64,000 bases of DNA from Haladaptatus caseinilyticus (GTDB lineage: Archaea; Halobacteriota; Halobacteria; Halobacteriales; Haladaptataceae). Where the stretch lies: assembly GCF_026248685.1 (NCBI RefSeq), contig NZ_CP111041.1, positions 372,001 through 436,000 on the forward strand, given 5' to 3'. The position numbers and the translations under genes were made by a program. Below the pieces are notes generated by a model that saw nothing but the letters and a program-made list of their open reading frames with translations, did not search any database and was not told the origin of the DNA. Positions 26,381-35,090 of the stretch are shown here, piece by piece (position 1 is the first letter of the stretch; each line of letters starts with the position of its first letter).

Positions 26381-27763
26381 TCAACCGATGATACCCAATC
26401 GAGCAGCCGCTCCGAGTAGGCCAAAGACGAATACAAGAAGCGTCGCGATGGCGTAGTAAGACGTAGCAGCTGTTCCAGGTTGGAACGGCTCAGGGAGATG
26501 TTTGCGAACGATGTAGTAGTTCGCGATATAATAAAAGAACTGGAAAACTGCGACCATCACCGCAGCGCCAACGACGAGGGTGACTGGCAGTGAACCAATA
26601 GCGAGTACGGGGACGAGACTGACGACGGCCATAAATAGCACGAACATCTTTCGAGTCCGTTCGGTGTCCATGTCACGTTCGAGAACCATCGGAAGAATAT
26701 CACTGGCAACTCGTGGGGCACCATCGAGAAGTGTAATAACAGTCGAATAAAGTGCGGCGAAGCCACCGATAATCATCGCCCAGTACGCCCATGCCCCGAA
26801 GGAATTTTGGAGTAGTTGCCCCGTTACAATAGCGAGATTTTCGTTCGTTGGTGGGTTGGGATAGAGGACGTTTGCAGCCAGCAGAATCATTGCGACGATG
26901 AGGATGAAAGTAAACCCGTATGCAATGTTGAAGTCTCGACGTCCGGTTCGAATCCAAGCGGCGATATAGTCATGATACCGATCGTCGTTCGGATCGAGTC
27001 CTTCGGTTCGGAGTGCACGGGCCCCCTGCTTCTTTGCAATGGACCAGCTTCCAAGAGTGATAGTAGTACCGAGGCCAGTGGGGGCAAAGCCTGCCATTGC
27101 GGCGAAAAGACCGAGAAATACCGTCGACCCAAAGTCGGGCGTTTTGAACGACGTTTCTGCGATGATGTTTGGTGATGGTGGTGCGACAAAGGTCCCCAGA
27201 AATGCCAATAACCCAAGGGATACGACGAATAGTTTGAGTATCGTTTCGAGAGCAGAATAACTCGAGAAGAGTACAAGAACGGTTGCAATGCCAATGAGTA
27301 AGACGTATGCAGTAAGCATGTTGAGGCCCGGAATGAGAGCCGCAGTGAAACTGGCAGCACCCGTGCCAACTGCACCTGTAATGATCGTTTGGGGGAGTAC
27401 AATGATAAATAGGGCGACCCATTGTGCCCAGTGATTGGGGCCCGGCAATTCCCCATAGCCCTTGACAGGGTTGCGTCCAACACCATAGCTATAGCGGACA
27501 CCAAGCTCCCAACCGCCATATTTCACGAGAAAGATCACGGCTGCGATCCAAATACCAAATACGCCGTAGAGACCTCCAATCGTCGGTGCGAGAATAATAT
27601 GACTCGATCCAATGGCAGTAAGGGCCCATAGCATCGAGGGGCCGAAATGTTCGCGCATGAACGCGACCCAGCTTTCGGCAGGATATTCGAGTTCGAGTGT
27701 TGCATGTTCTGAGTCCTCCGCTTGCGGTTTCGTCTCCTGGAGATTTGAGGTGTCTGCTGACAT
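26381..27763 (-). CDS. Nramp-fold transporter lacking the canonical metal motifs
   Basis: 460-residue membrane protein, about 11 hydrophobic segments, similar to the Nramp/MntH family in overall pattern. In canonical Nramps the first segment has DPGN and the sixth MPH, which bind Mn2+ or Fe2+. Here segment 1 reads AIGSSHIILAPTIGGLYG and segment 6 reads AAMAGFAPTGLGTTITL, so both motifs are missing. Start 27763 (ATG after a TATA at 27800) is chosen over 27793. It may carry another ion or an organic substrate. Convergent with the TrmB gene. Confidence 0.78.
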   Translation of the reverse strand: MSADTSNLQETKPQAEDSEHATLELEYPAESWVAFMREHFGPSMLWALTAIGSSHIILAPTIGGLYGVFGIWIAAVIFLVKYGGWELGVRYSYGVGRNPVKGYGELPGPNHWAQWVALFIIVLPQTIITGAVGTGAASFTAALIPGLNMLTAYVLLIGIATVLVLFSSYSALETILKLFVVSLGLLAFLGTFVAPPSPNIIAETSFKTPDFGSTVFLGLFAAMAGFAPTGLGTTITLGSWSIAKKQGARALRTEGLDPNDDRYHDYIAAWIRTGRRDFNIAYGFTFILIVAMILLAANVLYPNPPTNENLAIVTGQLLQNSFGAWAYWAMIIGGFAALYSTVITLLDGAPRVASDILPMVLERDMDTERTRKMFVLFMAVVSLVPVLAIGSLPVTLVVGAAVMVAVFQFFYYIANYYIVRKHLPEPFQPGTAATSYYAIATLLVFVFGLLGAAARLGIIG

Positions 27764-27793
27764 ACCTTGACACGTTATAACACACCAATACAC

Positions 27794-27808
27794 AGTATTA
27801 TAAATACT
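27794..27808 (-). promoter_or_regulatory. Inverted repeat centred on the TATA box of the Nramp-like gene
   Basis: AGTATT-ATA-AATACT, a perfect 6-3-6 palindrome that contains the likely TATA sequence TTTATAAT, 31-45 bases above the ATG. A second palindrome, GTTATAAC, lies at 27774-27781. Either could be a repressor site. Confidence 0.45.
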
Positions 27809-27998
27809 AATCGATAGCCTGAGAAAAGATGCTCGTAAACGATGAGACCGGGTATAATGTGATTCGTATTATGTTTATGGGTCGGGGTCCCTATCGTGAT
27901 CACCAAGGAGCGGATACGCTCGAGAGTAGGTGAACATCCGCTCATTGGGCCGAAGGGCTCTCCGATGGTTAAAGGGAGTGTCGATAAAAGGATTGTAC

Positions 27999-28565
27999 TC
28001 ACCGGGTAGAGTCGAGACTGTACGCTCCTGGATGATCAGGGTCCTTCCAGCCTTCTTTACCACTCCATGATTCGACATCAAGACGGTAGACGGCAGTCCG
28101 ATCGACTGACTCCTGAGCGATTCGCTCATAATCCTCGCCTTCGGTCAATTGCGGTGCAAACTTCTCCATGAACTGCTCAAGAACCGCTCGTTTCTCCGCG
28201 CTGGCAGCAAGCAGATCGATGGCTCCGTAAGCGACCACACTCGAGTATTCGACGGTGAAGTTTACCGGCTCATCGGCCGGGATATATCGCCCTTTCTCGC
28301 TCGTGGTGAAGGAAGCACGCGGATCGTCGTTGCGCTCGATGAGATCGTGGGCACGTCCCGCCTGTGCACCGTGGAGGTAAATCACACCCTCATCTCGATC
28401 GTAGACGAAGAGTTGTGTCACAAGATGAGGGATGTCATCATCGATAAGACCGAGCACACCCGTTTCCTGCTCGGCAAGAAACTCAGGTATCCATGCCGGA
28501 TCGTCGATTGCCTTTCCTTGATAACGGATCGAATCGGTGACGTTTCTTGGGTCGTTCTGGGTCAT
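27999..28565 (-). CDS. Pyridoxamine 5'-phosphate oxidase-like FMN-binding protein
   Basis: 188 residues of the split-barrel flavin fold (PNPOx/NimA-like). Seen are the N-terminal IRYQGKAIDDPAWIPEFLAE, the VYDRDEGVIYLHGA strand pair, and ASFTTSEKGRYIP. Family members reduce nitro-compounds or bind FMN/heme with unknown roles. Start 28565 chosen since 28634 would add an unrelated leader. Single gene. Confidence 0.82.
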   Translation of the reverse strand: MTQNDPRNVTDSIRYQGKAIDDPAWIPEFLAEQETGVLGLIDDDIPHLVTQLFVYDRDEGVIYLHGAQAGRAHDLIERNDDPRASFTTSEKGRYIPADEPVNFTVEYSSVVAYGAIDLLAASAEKRAVLEQFMEKFAPQLTEGEDYERIAQESVDRTAVYRLDVESWSGKEGWKDPDHPGAYSLDSTR

Positions 28566-28702
28566 CTCTACTGTAGCAGACAGCGACGGTAAAAATGGTT
28601 TTGAAAGATCTTCGAAATTATCAATTTCGGCCACTGGTCTGACAGCTCTTTCGGAACGGATCCAATCCGAGAAATCACGGCGAGGAGATCTTCAATATCC
28701 CG

Positions 28703-28730
28703 CTCGCAAGCGAGTAAGTGTTATACTCGC
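28703..28730. repeat. Competing hairpins
   Basis: CTCGC (28703-28707), GCGAGTA (28710-28716) and TACTCGC (28724-28730): the middle arm can pair with either neighbour, giving mutually exclusive stems. Confidence 0.4.
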
Positions 28731-29029
28731 TGTTATGCAGCCACTTGAACCCGTAATCATGATTCAGTTGCGGAAGAACCGGGGGACGCGTCGTCTGTCT
28801 ATGAGGTTCCGATCGATTTGCGCCGGAGAGAATCGTAGTTGTAGTTTGATTTTGAGAGATTGGTCATAATTTCTTTTCCCGGTACGTCCATTGGTTGAAT
28901 TGGCTCGAGGAAACTCGGCCACCACCCCCCTATCGAAGTGAAGTCAGAGGCACATCAGCCGTCGATAGGGTCGTGAGCTGTCCGCTCAGTTCACATCAGC
29001 TGCCCACCTACCATCCAACCTACAGTATC

Positions 29030-29098
29030 TCCCAGTCCGACCGATTCGTGGGCATGATCCCGCAACCATGCCCGCGGAGTAGCCCTCTCGGACTGGGA
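29030..29098. repeat. Nested inverted repeats, 69 bp
   Basis: Outer arms TCCCAGTCCGA (29030-29040) and TCGGACTGGGA (29088-29098) are perfect 11-base complements. Inside, GGGCATG (29050-29056) and CATGCCC (29067-29073) form a second stem with a ten-base loop. Located in an 0.86-kb gap with no gene; suggests a structured RNA, a site-specific recombination site, or a tiny element's ends. Confidence 0.55.
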
Positions 29099-29426
29099 TT
29101 TCTATCCGGGAGAACGAAAAACACAGATGGCTGTGAGTACGTGTTCGATTCGACCGATCTGGTGGATCGTAGTGTCTCCACCACTGTCGTTGACGAGTGC
29201 GGAAGTTCGTAGTCACGCGATTTCTTGCGGTGTAATGGATACGAATAGCCTGAAAATACCTCGGAATAAGACGCCGACGGGTGAAAGGTCTACTCGTCGG
29301 TGAATATGGGAATCTCAGGGGGGAGGATGCGTCGAGAATCGATTGTACGCGTACGTCCGTGATGCGAGAACCGATACACGAGAATCCGAAGACGAAACGA
29401 TATAGATTCGATTCGGCGTGATCAGC

Positions 29427-30209
29427 TCAGGACTTGCTACCCCAACCGAACGAGAGCCACCCCCCGTCCGGGTGGAGAATTTCGCCGGTCATGAAATGCT
29501 CCCGCTCAGCGAGGAAGGCTGCGCAGTTCGCGACTTCCTCGGGGGTACCGAACCGACCGAGTGGGGTTCGGTCGATGACATCCTGCTCGTCAAATCCGAT
29601 CTGGTCCTGGGCATCGTCGACCATATCCGTCCGAATGTAGCCCGGTGAAATAGCGTTGACTTGGATGTCGTGTTCTGCCCATTCGACGGCCAGACAGCGG
29701 GTGAGGTTGTTGACACCTCCCTTCGACGTGTTGTAGGGAGTTCGACCGGTTTGCCCCTGTTCACCCATCATGCTGGAGACGTTGATGATGCTCCCGCCGG
29801 TGCCCTGTTCGATCATCCGCCGTCCGGCCAATTGTGCGCCACTGAACGCGCCCGTGAGGTTGACGTCCAGGACCCGTTGCCAGTCGGAAAGCGACATCTC
29901 CTCCGCCGGCCCACGGATGTTGATACCCGCGTTGTTCACCCATACATCGAGGGAACCGAACCGTTCGACGGTTCGATCGACGAGCGCACTAAGCGAGTCA
30001 GCGTCCGTAACGTCGGCTTCGATTGGGGCGACGGATTCGTTCCCGGTTTCGGCCGCGATTTCGTCCGCGGCCGCTGCCGCTCGGTCCTGCGAGCGTGAGT
30101 TGATGACGACGTTCGCGCCACGTGATGCAAACTCCCGTGCGATTGCGAAACCGATGCCGCTACTCGAACCCGTTACGACGGCGGTCTGGTCGTGCAATGT
30201 GCTAGTCAC
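29427..30209 (-). CDS. Short-chain dehydrogenase/reductase (gluconate 5-dehydrogenase-like)
   Basis: 260-residue NAD(P)-dependent oxidoreductase of the classical SDR type. TGSSSGIGFAIA (13-24) binds the cofactor, NNAG (about 92-95) stabilises the core, and Ser plus YNTSK (residues 148 and 160-164 region) is the catalytic triad; ISPGYIRTDM follows. Closest in style to gluconate 5-dehydrogenase and 3-oxoacyl-ACP reductase. It is 109 bases before the universal stress protein gene on the same strand and near the GntP permease, which favours a sugar-acid role. Confidence 0.9.
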   Translation of the reverse strand: MTSTLHDQTAVVTGSSSGIGFAIAREFASRGANVVINSRSQDRAAAAADEIAAETGNESVAPIEADVTDADSLSALVDRTVERFGSLDVWVNNAGINIRGPAEEMSLSDWQRVLDVNLTGAFSGAQLAGRRMIEQGTGGSIINVSSMMGEQGQTGRTPYNTSKGGVNNLTRCLAVEWAEHDIQVNAISPGYIRTDMVDDAQDQIGFDEQDVIDRTPLGRFGTPEEVANCAAFLAEREHFMTGEILHPDGGWLSFGWGSKS

Positions 30210-30318
30210 GGTTAGTGGATATCGTGAGATGGTTTTATTTTTCCGGTTTTAGCCACTATTTCTTCATCAAAAAAGAGAAATATAGCCAAATGTTGCAATA
30301 ATCAGGAAAGATAGGGCG

Positions 30319-30765
30319 TCATTCGGTAAGGACGGTAACAGGATGGTCGAAGTCGAGGATGACTTTCTGCGTGGCATCGCCGAAGAGGGCTTTTCCGGTC
30401 GGCGACCGCTGGCGTCCGGTGATGAAGACGTGGTCACAGTCGTACTCCTCGGCGGCGTCGAGGATCGTATCCGCCTTGTCACCGAGGTAGCCGGTCACCT
30501 GGTACTCGACGTCGAGTTCCGAGAGTACCTCGTCGCCGATGTCGCGGGCGAACTCGGTCGCACCATCTTTGGCTTCGCCGACCGTGTAGTTCGCCGAACT
30601 GCTCATGAGCGATTCCATCGCGTCTCGACGAGCTCCGTACTCCTGTTCGGTGGTGATGTGAGTCAGTACCAGGTCAGCGTCCGATCCGTCGGCGATGATA
30701 CCCGCTTCGTACAATAGTTCCTTTGCCGTTTCAGTAGGCTCGACGACGGCGAGTGCACGTTCCAT
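30319..30765 (-). CDS. Universal stress protein (UspA family)
   Basis: 148 residues of the UspA fold. The nucleotide-binding end GRQRSPTGKALFGDATQKVI (117-136) approximates the G-x2-G-x9-G(S/T) motif of ATP-binding Usps, though its final glycine-serine is replaced. It is divergent to the GntP permease gene with 170 bases between, an arrangement often seen in haloarchaea where a Usp accompanies a transporter. Confidence 0.88.
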   Translation of the reverse strand: MERALAVVEPTETAKELLYEAGIIADGSDADLVLTHITTEQEYGARRDAMESLMSSSANYTVGEAKDGATEFARDIGDEVLSELDVEYQVTGYLGDKADTILDAAEEYDCDHVFITGRQRSPTGKALFGDATQKVILDFDHPVTVLTE

Positions 30766-30921
30766 GTCTAATGTGAGACAACGTGAAATAATAAAACCAG
30801 CGTTCGTTTATCGAAGCAAACAGATAATACAATATTTTTCATATATGAGTTTCATTTGTTAACGTTCATTATTAAATTTCGTATTATAATGGAAAATGTT
30901 TTCAATGGGTATCAATGACAT

Positions 30922-30926
30922 GGAGG
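30922..30926 (+). promoter_or_regulatory. Ribosome-binding site deciding the GntP start
   Basis: GGAGG ends eight bases before the ATG at 30935. A TATA-like TATTATAA at 30882-30889 would place transcription start near 30910, so the in-frame ATGs at 30896 and 30905 are unlikely to be used. Confidence 0.5.
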
Positions 30927-30934
30927 CGCAAGTC

Positions 30935-32332
30935 ATGGCAATTGAATTCGCACAGAGTCCGCTGCTGACGTTCGTAGTCGGACTTGTATTGGTCGTTCTC
31001 CTGTTAGTCGTTTGGGATCTTCCAGCATTCGTCGGGCTAGCTATCGCCGCGTTCGGTGTCGGTTTGCTCAACGCGGTGTTTGTCGCGGACTTTACGTTCG
31101 GCGACGCGGCGACGAAAACGGCGGCGGCGTTCGGGGATGGTATGACGGGAATCGGTATCCCGATTCTGATGGCATCGGTAATCGGGAAATCGATGCTCGA
31201 AAGCGGGTCCGCACAGCGTATCGTCCGGGCGTTTCAATCGGCCGTCGGAAAAGGGAACTCCGACATCGCCCTGTGGGGAAGCAGTACCATCCTCGCGATA
31301 CCGGTGTTCTTCGATAGCGTGTTCTACCTCCTGGCACCGCTTGCACGTTCGATGCGTGCTCGCGTGGGCAAGAACTACGCGCTATACCTCATCGCCGTCG
31401 GGGCAGGTGCATCGGTAGCCCACGTATTCATCCCACCGACGCCGGGACCCTTGGCAGTTTCCGATCAACTCGGAATCGCCAACCTCGGGCTAACCATCCT
31501 CATCGGTATCATCGTTGCCATCCCCTCGGCAATCATGGGCGGGCTCGTGTACGGTCGCTGGATTAACAAGCGAATCACCATTCCGCTTCGGGATGCGATG
31601 GGAACGACGACGGAAGAACTCGAAGAGCGTGCAAACCGAGATACCAAGGACCTTCCCGGCGTTCTCGAAGCTTCCATGCCGATTTTCCTCGCTATCGGGC
31701 TGGTCGCTTCGTACACAATAGTCGATACGTTCAAGGATCCGTATCCGGTCCTCGCAGATTTGCAACCGGTGGTCGCCTTCATCGGGGACAAAAACGTCGC
31801 GCTGACGATCGCCGCCATCGCGGCGGCGTACACGTACCTCCGCTGGTCCGACCTCTCGCGGTCGCTCTGGGAAGAGGAACTCACAGAGGCACTGAAGAGT
31901 GGTGGTAACATCGCCGCCATCACCGCGATGGGTGGCGCGTTCGGGGCACTTCTGGCCGCGTCCGGAATCGGATCGTACATCGCGGATCATCTCCAGGGTA
32001 TCGGTATCGGTCTGCTCGTGACCGCGTGGCTCATCGCCGCTATCGTTCGGGTCGCACAGGGCTCGGCGACGGCTGCCATGCTCACGGCTGCGGGAATCAT
32101 GGCACCGCTGACCGGTCAGTTATCGGTTAGTCCGGTATACATGGTGATGGCAATCGGAGCGGGCGGAAACATCTGTTCGTGGTACAACGACTCCGGGTTC
32201 TGGCTCGTCAAGGAGATCGGAGGACTCACGCAAGCGGAAACCTTGAAGACGTGGACGATGCTGACGACCATCATCTCCATTACGGGCCTCGTGACGGTAC
32301 TCATTCTCTCCTCGCTCATCCCGTTGGCGTAG
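30935..32332 (+). CDS. GntP family permease (gluconate/sugar-acid:H+ symporter)
   Basis: 465-residue membrane protein with about 12-14 hydrophobic segments, of the GntP family that brings in gluconate, idonate, glycerate or fructuronate with H+. Family-typical parts are TAAAFGDGMTGIGIPILMAS, FFDSVFYLLAPLARSMRA, the PPTPGPLAVSDQLGI loop, and the late NICSWYNDSGFWLV. It sits opposite a Usp and SDR dehydrogenase and upstream of nucleoside hydrolase, DsrE and enolase-superfamily genes. Substrate is inferred to be an aldonate or related acid. Confidence 0.93.
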   Translation: MAIEFAQSPLLTFVVGLVLVVLLLVVWDLPAFVGLAIAAFGVGLLNAVFVADFTFGDAATKTAAAFGDGMTGIGIPILMASVIGKSMLESGSAQRIVRAFQSAVGKGNSDIALWGSSTILAIPVFFDSVFYLLAPLARSMRARVGKNYALYLIAVGAGASVAHVFIPPTPGPLAVSDQLGIANLGLTILIGIIVAIPSAIMGGLVYGRWINKRITIPLRDAMGTTTEELEERANRDTKDLPGVLEASMPIFLAIGLVASYTIVDTFKDPYPVLADLQPVVAFIGDKNVALTIAAIAAAYTYLRWSDLSRSLWEEELTEALKSGGNIAAITAMGGAFGALLAASGIGSYIADHLQGIGIGLLVTAWLIAAIVRVAQGSATAAMLTAAGIMAPLTGQLSVSPVYMVMAIGAGGNICSWYNDSGFWLVKEIGGLTQAETLKTWTMLTTIISITGLVTVLILSSLIPLA

Positions 32333-32522
32333 GTAATCCGTCATCTGCGGGACCCGATTTTGACCATCGTTACGTCGTAGTACTTCGTATTCGAGGTGAA
32401 CGGTCGGGAAACCCTCGGACCGTCGTCAATTCGGACGTGACAATCATTCGACGACCGCTAGTTGAATTTCTCGACACACACCACAATACCGCAATGGAAT
32501 CCGTTCTCGAAAACGGAGGTAG

Positions 32523-32771
32523 TTAGGCTGTGAGAACTTGATGGAAGCGACGATTGGATTCTTCGAGTTGCCTTTCCGGAACTGCATGAACGGAATAGCC
32601 ATGATCCATATCGCGATGCTTCCGAGCTGCGATTCGTTCTGCTTGCTCGGCGGATAGTCGATAGAGAACAACGTCGACTTGCTCTTGCTTTTTAGTGACC
32701 ACGACCGCATATGGATCTGTATCCTGGCACGAGTCCCTGTCATTCCGACTGTTTCGATCGGTTTGTGTCAT
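32523..32771 (-). CDS. Conserved-looking hypothetical protein, 82 residues
   Basis: Polar, soluble. After a Ser/Asn/Arg/Asp-rich first 20 residues it reads YAVVVTKKQEQVDVVLYRLS and then a helix with EQAERIAARKHRDMDHGYSV, which looks like a folded beta-alpha unit. The start at 32771 is preferred over 32858, which would add a Cys/Leu/Arg leader unlike a halophile protein. No family recognised. Confidence 0.5.
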   Translation of the reverse strand: MTQTDRNSRNDRDSCQDTDPYAVVVTKKQEQVDVVLYRLSAEQAERIAARKHRDMDHGYSVHAVPERQLEESNRRFHQVLTA

Positions 32772-33166
32772 TGTGTCACCTTGTGTCGCTCTCGTGGTAG
32801 GTTCCCACTCTACCAAACAACAACTACGACGTACGCATAGTAATAGTTTACAGTTCATTTACAGCTTCGAGATAGCATTAAAAACATGATTGAGGAAGTA
32901 TACTTATGGCGCTGGAGAATTCGATTCCAATTTGAGTTGATGGGTCACTGAGTGTCCGAATGAAGTATGCGTCAGTATGAGCACTGCAACTATCCCCATC
33001 TATCTTCGACAAAACCGTGTAAGTGCTCCGCGATATGGAATCTCGCTATAACCGTCGCTTCCCACTTTGCTTTCGCTCGGGATTTCCCTTCGGACTGTAG
33101 AGGTGGAAAAACCGAGAGTCGGTAACGGATTCATCGCTGGAAGGCATGTGAGAATGCAATATTCAT

Positions 33167-33206
33167 ATACGGTATTTGCATACTGTATTTGTATTATACT
33201 CCGTAT
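33167..33206 (+). promoter_or_regulatory. Array of three ATAC-n-GTAT palindromes
   Basis: ATAC-G-GTAT (33167-33175), ATAC-T-GTAT (33180-33188) and ATAC-TCC-GTAT (33196-33206) lie in a row, the first two followed by TTG. Half-site spacing differs by two bases in the third. About 220-260 bases above the nucleoside hydrolase ATG. Confidence 0.45.
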
Positions 33207-33318
33207 TCAATTATGTGACACCAGTAGACGATCGCCAATTGGGGTACGGATTCGTAGCGAGGACTGCGGCGGTCGATTGCCCGGCGTCAAAAGAGGGTTC
33301 GCGACCCGGAACAGTTCT

Positions 33319-33335
33319 ACTATAGTGAGTATAGT
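33319..33335 (+). promoter_or_regulatory. Inverted repeat upstream of the nucleoside hydrolase
   Basis: ACTATA-GTGAG-TATAGT, perfect 6-5-6, 94-110 bases before the ATG at 33429. The TATAG arms could serve as promoter elements in both directions or as an operator. Confidence 0.4.
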
Positions 33336-33428
33336 CGGTCGTTTCGCTATTCGATCGTGTATCTCAAACCGTCATCCGAGACGAATTTGGTCAGCACTTA
33401 CTTGAAAGACCTGTCCGTACGTATTTTC

Positions 33429-34397
33429 ATGACCGAAGAAACGCGACGGGTGATTATCGATACCGACACGGCGGGCGACGACACACAGGCACTCCTTCTC
33501 GCAGCGACCGCCGATGACATCGAAATTGAGGGTGTTACCATCTGTACCGGAAACATCGAATTCGAGTACATGGTGGAGAACGCGAAGTACACGCTAGAGA
33601 TGGCGAATATTGGCGACGACGTCACCGTCTACGAAGGTGCACGAACGCCGCTCGTGAAGAAACACGAATATGCCGACTACGTTCACGGAGAAGGAGGACT
33701 CGGAGGCGACCTGTTCCCGGATACTGGAATTCCCTCCGGTGACCGCCACGGCGCGGACTACATCGTCGAAATGGCTCGCGAGAATCCGGGAGAGATCACG
33801 CTCGTCTGTATTGCGCCGCTGACGAACGTCGCGCTTGCACTCCAAATAGAACCGAACCTGAACGAATTGCTCGATGAGGTGTGGGTGATGGGAGGGAACG
33901 TCAACTGCCTCGGCAACGTCACCCCCGCAGCGGAGTTCAACTTCTGGGCCGACCCCGACGCCGCAAAGCGGGTGGTTCGTGATCTCGATATCGTACTCTT
34001 CGATTGGGGCGTCACCGTTCGAGACACCGTCTTCGACGCCGACCTGCTGGCCGAAATCGACGACGGCCCCGACACCGAATTCGCATCGTTTTTCGCGGAG
34101 ATAAGCGCTGCCGTCCGCGAGTTTAACAAGGAGTCACAGGGCCGAGACAGAACGACGCAACCGGACGCAGGCCTGATGGCTGCACTTATCGAACCGGCCC
34201 TCATCGAATCGGCCGCGACGTACCACGTCGATGTCGACGAACGAGAAGGGTTGACCCGCGGATACACTTTGGTGGACGAGGACGACGTCACAGACGGCGA
34301 GGCCAGAACGACCGTGATCGAGTCGTTCGATACCGCCTCGTTCCACCGGATGTTCAAGGACATGTTGTTCGAATCGACCCCGACGGAGTCCCTATAA
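33429..34397 (+). CDS. Inosine-uridine preferring nucleoside hydrolase family protein
   Basis: 322 residues. Cleaves the N-glycosidic bond of ribonucleosides to base plus ribose. The Ca2+-binding start DTDTAGDDTQALLLAA has the family DTDxGxDD spacing (residues 11-18), CIAPLTNVALAL follows at mid-length and VTPAAEFNFWADPDAAKRV contains the ribose-binding asparagine and aspartate. ATG 33429 is chosen because it leaves the DTD motif near the N-terminus as usual. The DsrE gene follows after 115 bases with its own control element. Confidence 0.92.
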   Translation: MTEETRRVIIDTDTAGDDTQALLLAATADDIEIEGVTICTGNIEFEYMVENAKYTLEMANIGDDVTVYEGARTPLVKKHEYADYVHGEGGLGGDLFPDTGIPSGDRHGADYIVEMARENPGEITLVCIAPLTNVALALQIEPNLNELLDEVWVMGGNVNCLGNVTPAAEFNFWADPDAAKRVVRDLDIVLFDWGVTVRDTVFDADLLAEIDDGPDTEFASFFAEISAAVREFNKESQGRDRTTQPDAGLMAALIEPALIESAATYHVDVDEREGLTRGYTLVDEDDVTDGEARTTVIESFDTASFHRMFKDMLFESTPTESL

Positions 34398-34470
34398 CCG
34401 GATCGACTCTGTCGTCCGGCGTTTGTCGATCGAGAAGAGTGAACATGCTCGGAAGTGGACAGTTGGTATC

Positions 34471-34506
34471 TCGATGGGAAATTTTTACCCAGTAGTTTCC
34501 CATCGA
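34471..34506 (+). promoter_or_regulatory. 11-bp perfect inverted repeat in the DsrE gene promoter
   Basis: TCGATGGGAAA (34471-34481) and TTTCCCATCGA (34496-34506) flank a 14-base loop that begins with a T run resembling the TATA region. The right arm ends six bases before the GTG at 34513, so it covers the promoter and start site. Confidence 0.55.
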
Positions 34507-34512
34507 TAGATT

Positions 34513-34854
34513 GTGAAAACAGTTTTCCACGTTAGTGATGGAGCGGACGAGATACAGGACGCTGCGATCCGATATGCGGGCGGGATCTTTGAGGATGAGT
34601 CCGTCGATATCGACGCTGTTGCGGTAGTTGCGAACGCATCGGGAATCGAACTCGTTCGGACGGACTCAGCCTTCGCCGAGGAGATCGGTGCGCTCTCGGA
34701 AGGCGACGTTCGATTCATCGCGTGTGAAAAATCGATGGAAGCCGCCGGATTGACGTCCGACGATATTCTTGATACCGTCGACACAGCCCCCACCTCCGTC
34801 GGGGTGCTTACCAGGTTACAAGAAGAGGAGTATCGGTATATCAAAGTACCGTAG
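34513..34854 (+). CDS. DsrE/DsrF-like family protein
   Basis: 113 residues from a GTG start. The beginning KTVFHVSDGADEIQDAAIRY and the FIACEKSMEAAGL segment are typical of small DsrE-like proteins of the haloarchaeal/proteobacterial type. The single conserved Cys (in FIACEKS, about residue 76) is the position used for sulfur relay in DsrE/TusD, so activity is possible. Strong inverted repeat upstream suggests regulated expression. Partner not evident. Confidence 0.82.
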   Translation: MKTVFHVSDGADEIQDAAIRYAGGIFEDESVDIDAVAVVANASGIELVRTDSAFAEEIGALSEGDVRFIACEKSMEAAGLTSDDILDTVDTAPTSVGVLTRLQEEEYRYIKVP

Positions 34855-35090
34855 TTTTCGTACAGATTCGGAACGAACGCTTCGTCATCCGGGGTTCCAC
34901 CGAGGACTCCCCCCACCCCGAATGCTGGTTTCATCGATGGCAAAAACGCGTGGGGACATGAGTAGCGGTCGAGAGTGGATGCTCTTGGTGTATCTGAGAC
35001 CAGGGGACGAACAGATGGCATGAATGTTATCAGGTTCGGCATCTGTCCCTCTTACCTTTTAATGATCTAAAGACGTACCGTGTCCCGACG

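Larger units (their letters stand above)
28566..29426. other. Gene-free stretch of 0.86 kb with two structured elements
   Basis: No protein gene recognised; plus-strand frames at 28537-28869 and 28895-29212 lack family motifs and acidic composition. It carries inverted repeats at 28703-28730 and 29030-29098, listed separately. Confidence 0.45.
32772..33428. other. Gene-free stretch upstream of the nucleoside hydrolase
   Basis: No gene called. The AT-rich centre holds three ATAC-n-GTAT palindromes (33167-33206) and an ACTATA-GTGAG-TATAGT repeat (33319-33335), both placed as control sites for the next gene. Confidence 0.45.

Noticed and set aside
26940-26960. GTTCGAATCC, T-loop-like
   Set aside because: Lies inside the coding frame of the Nramp-like protein and no cloverleaf can be built.
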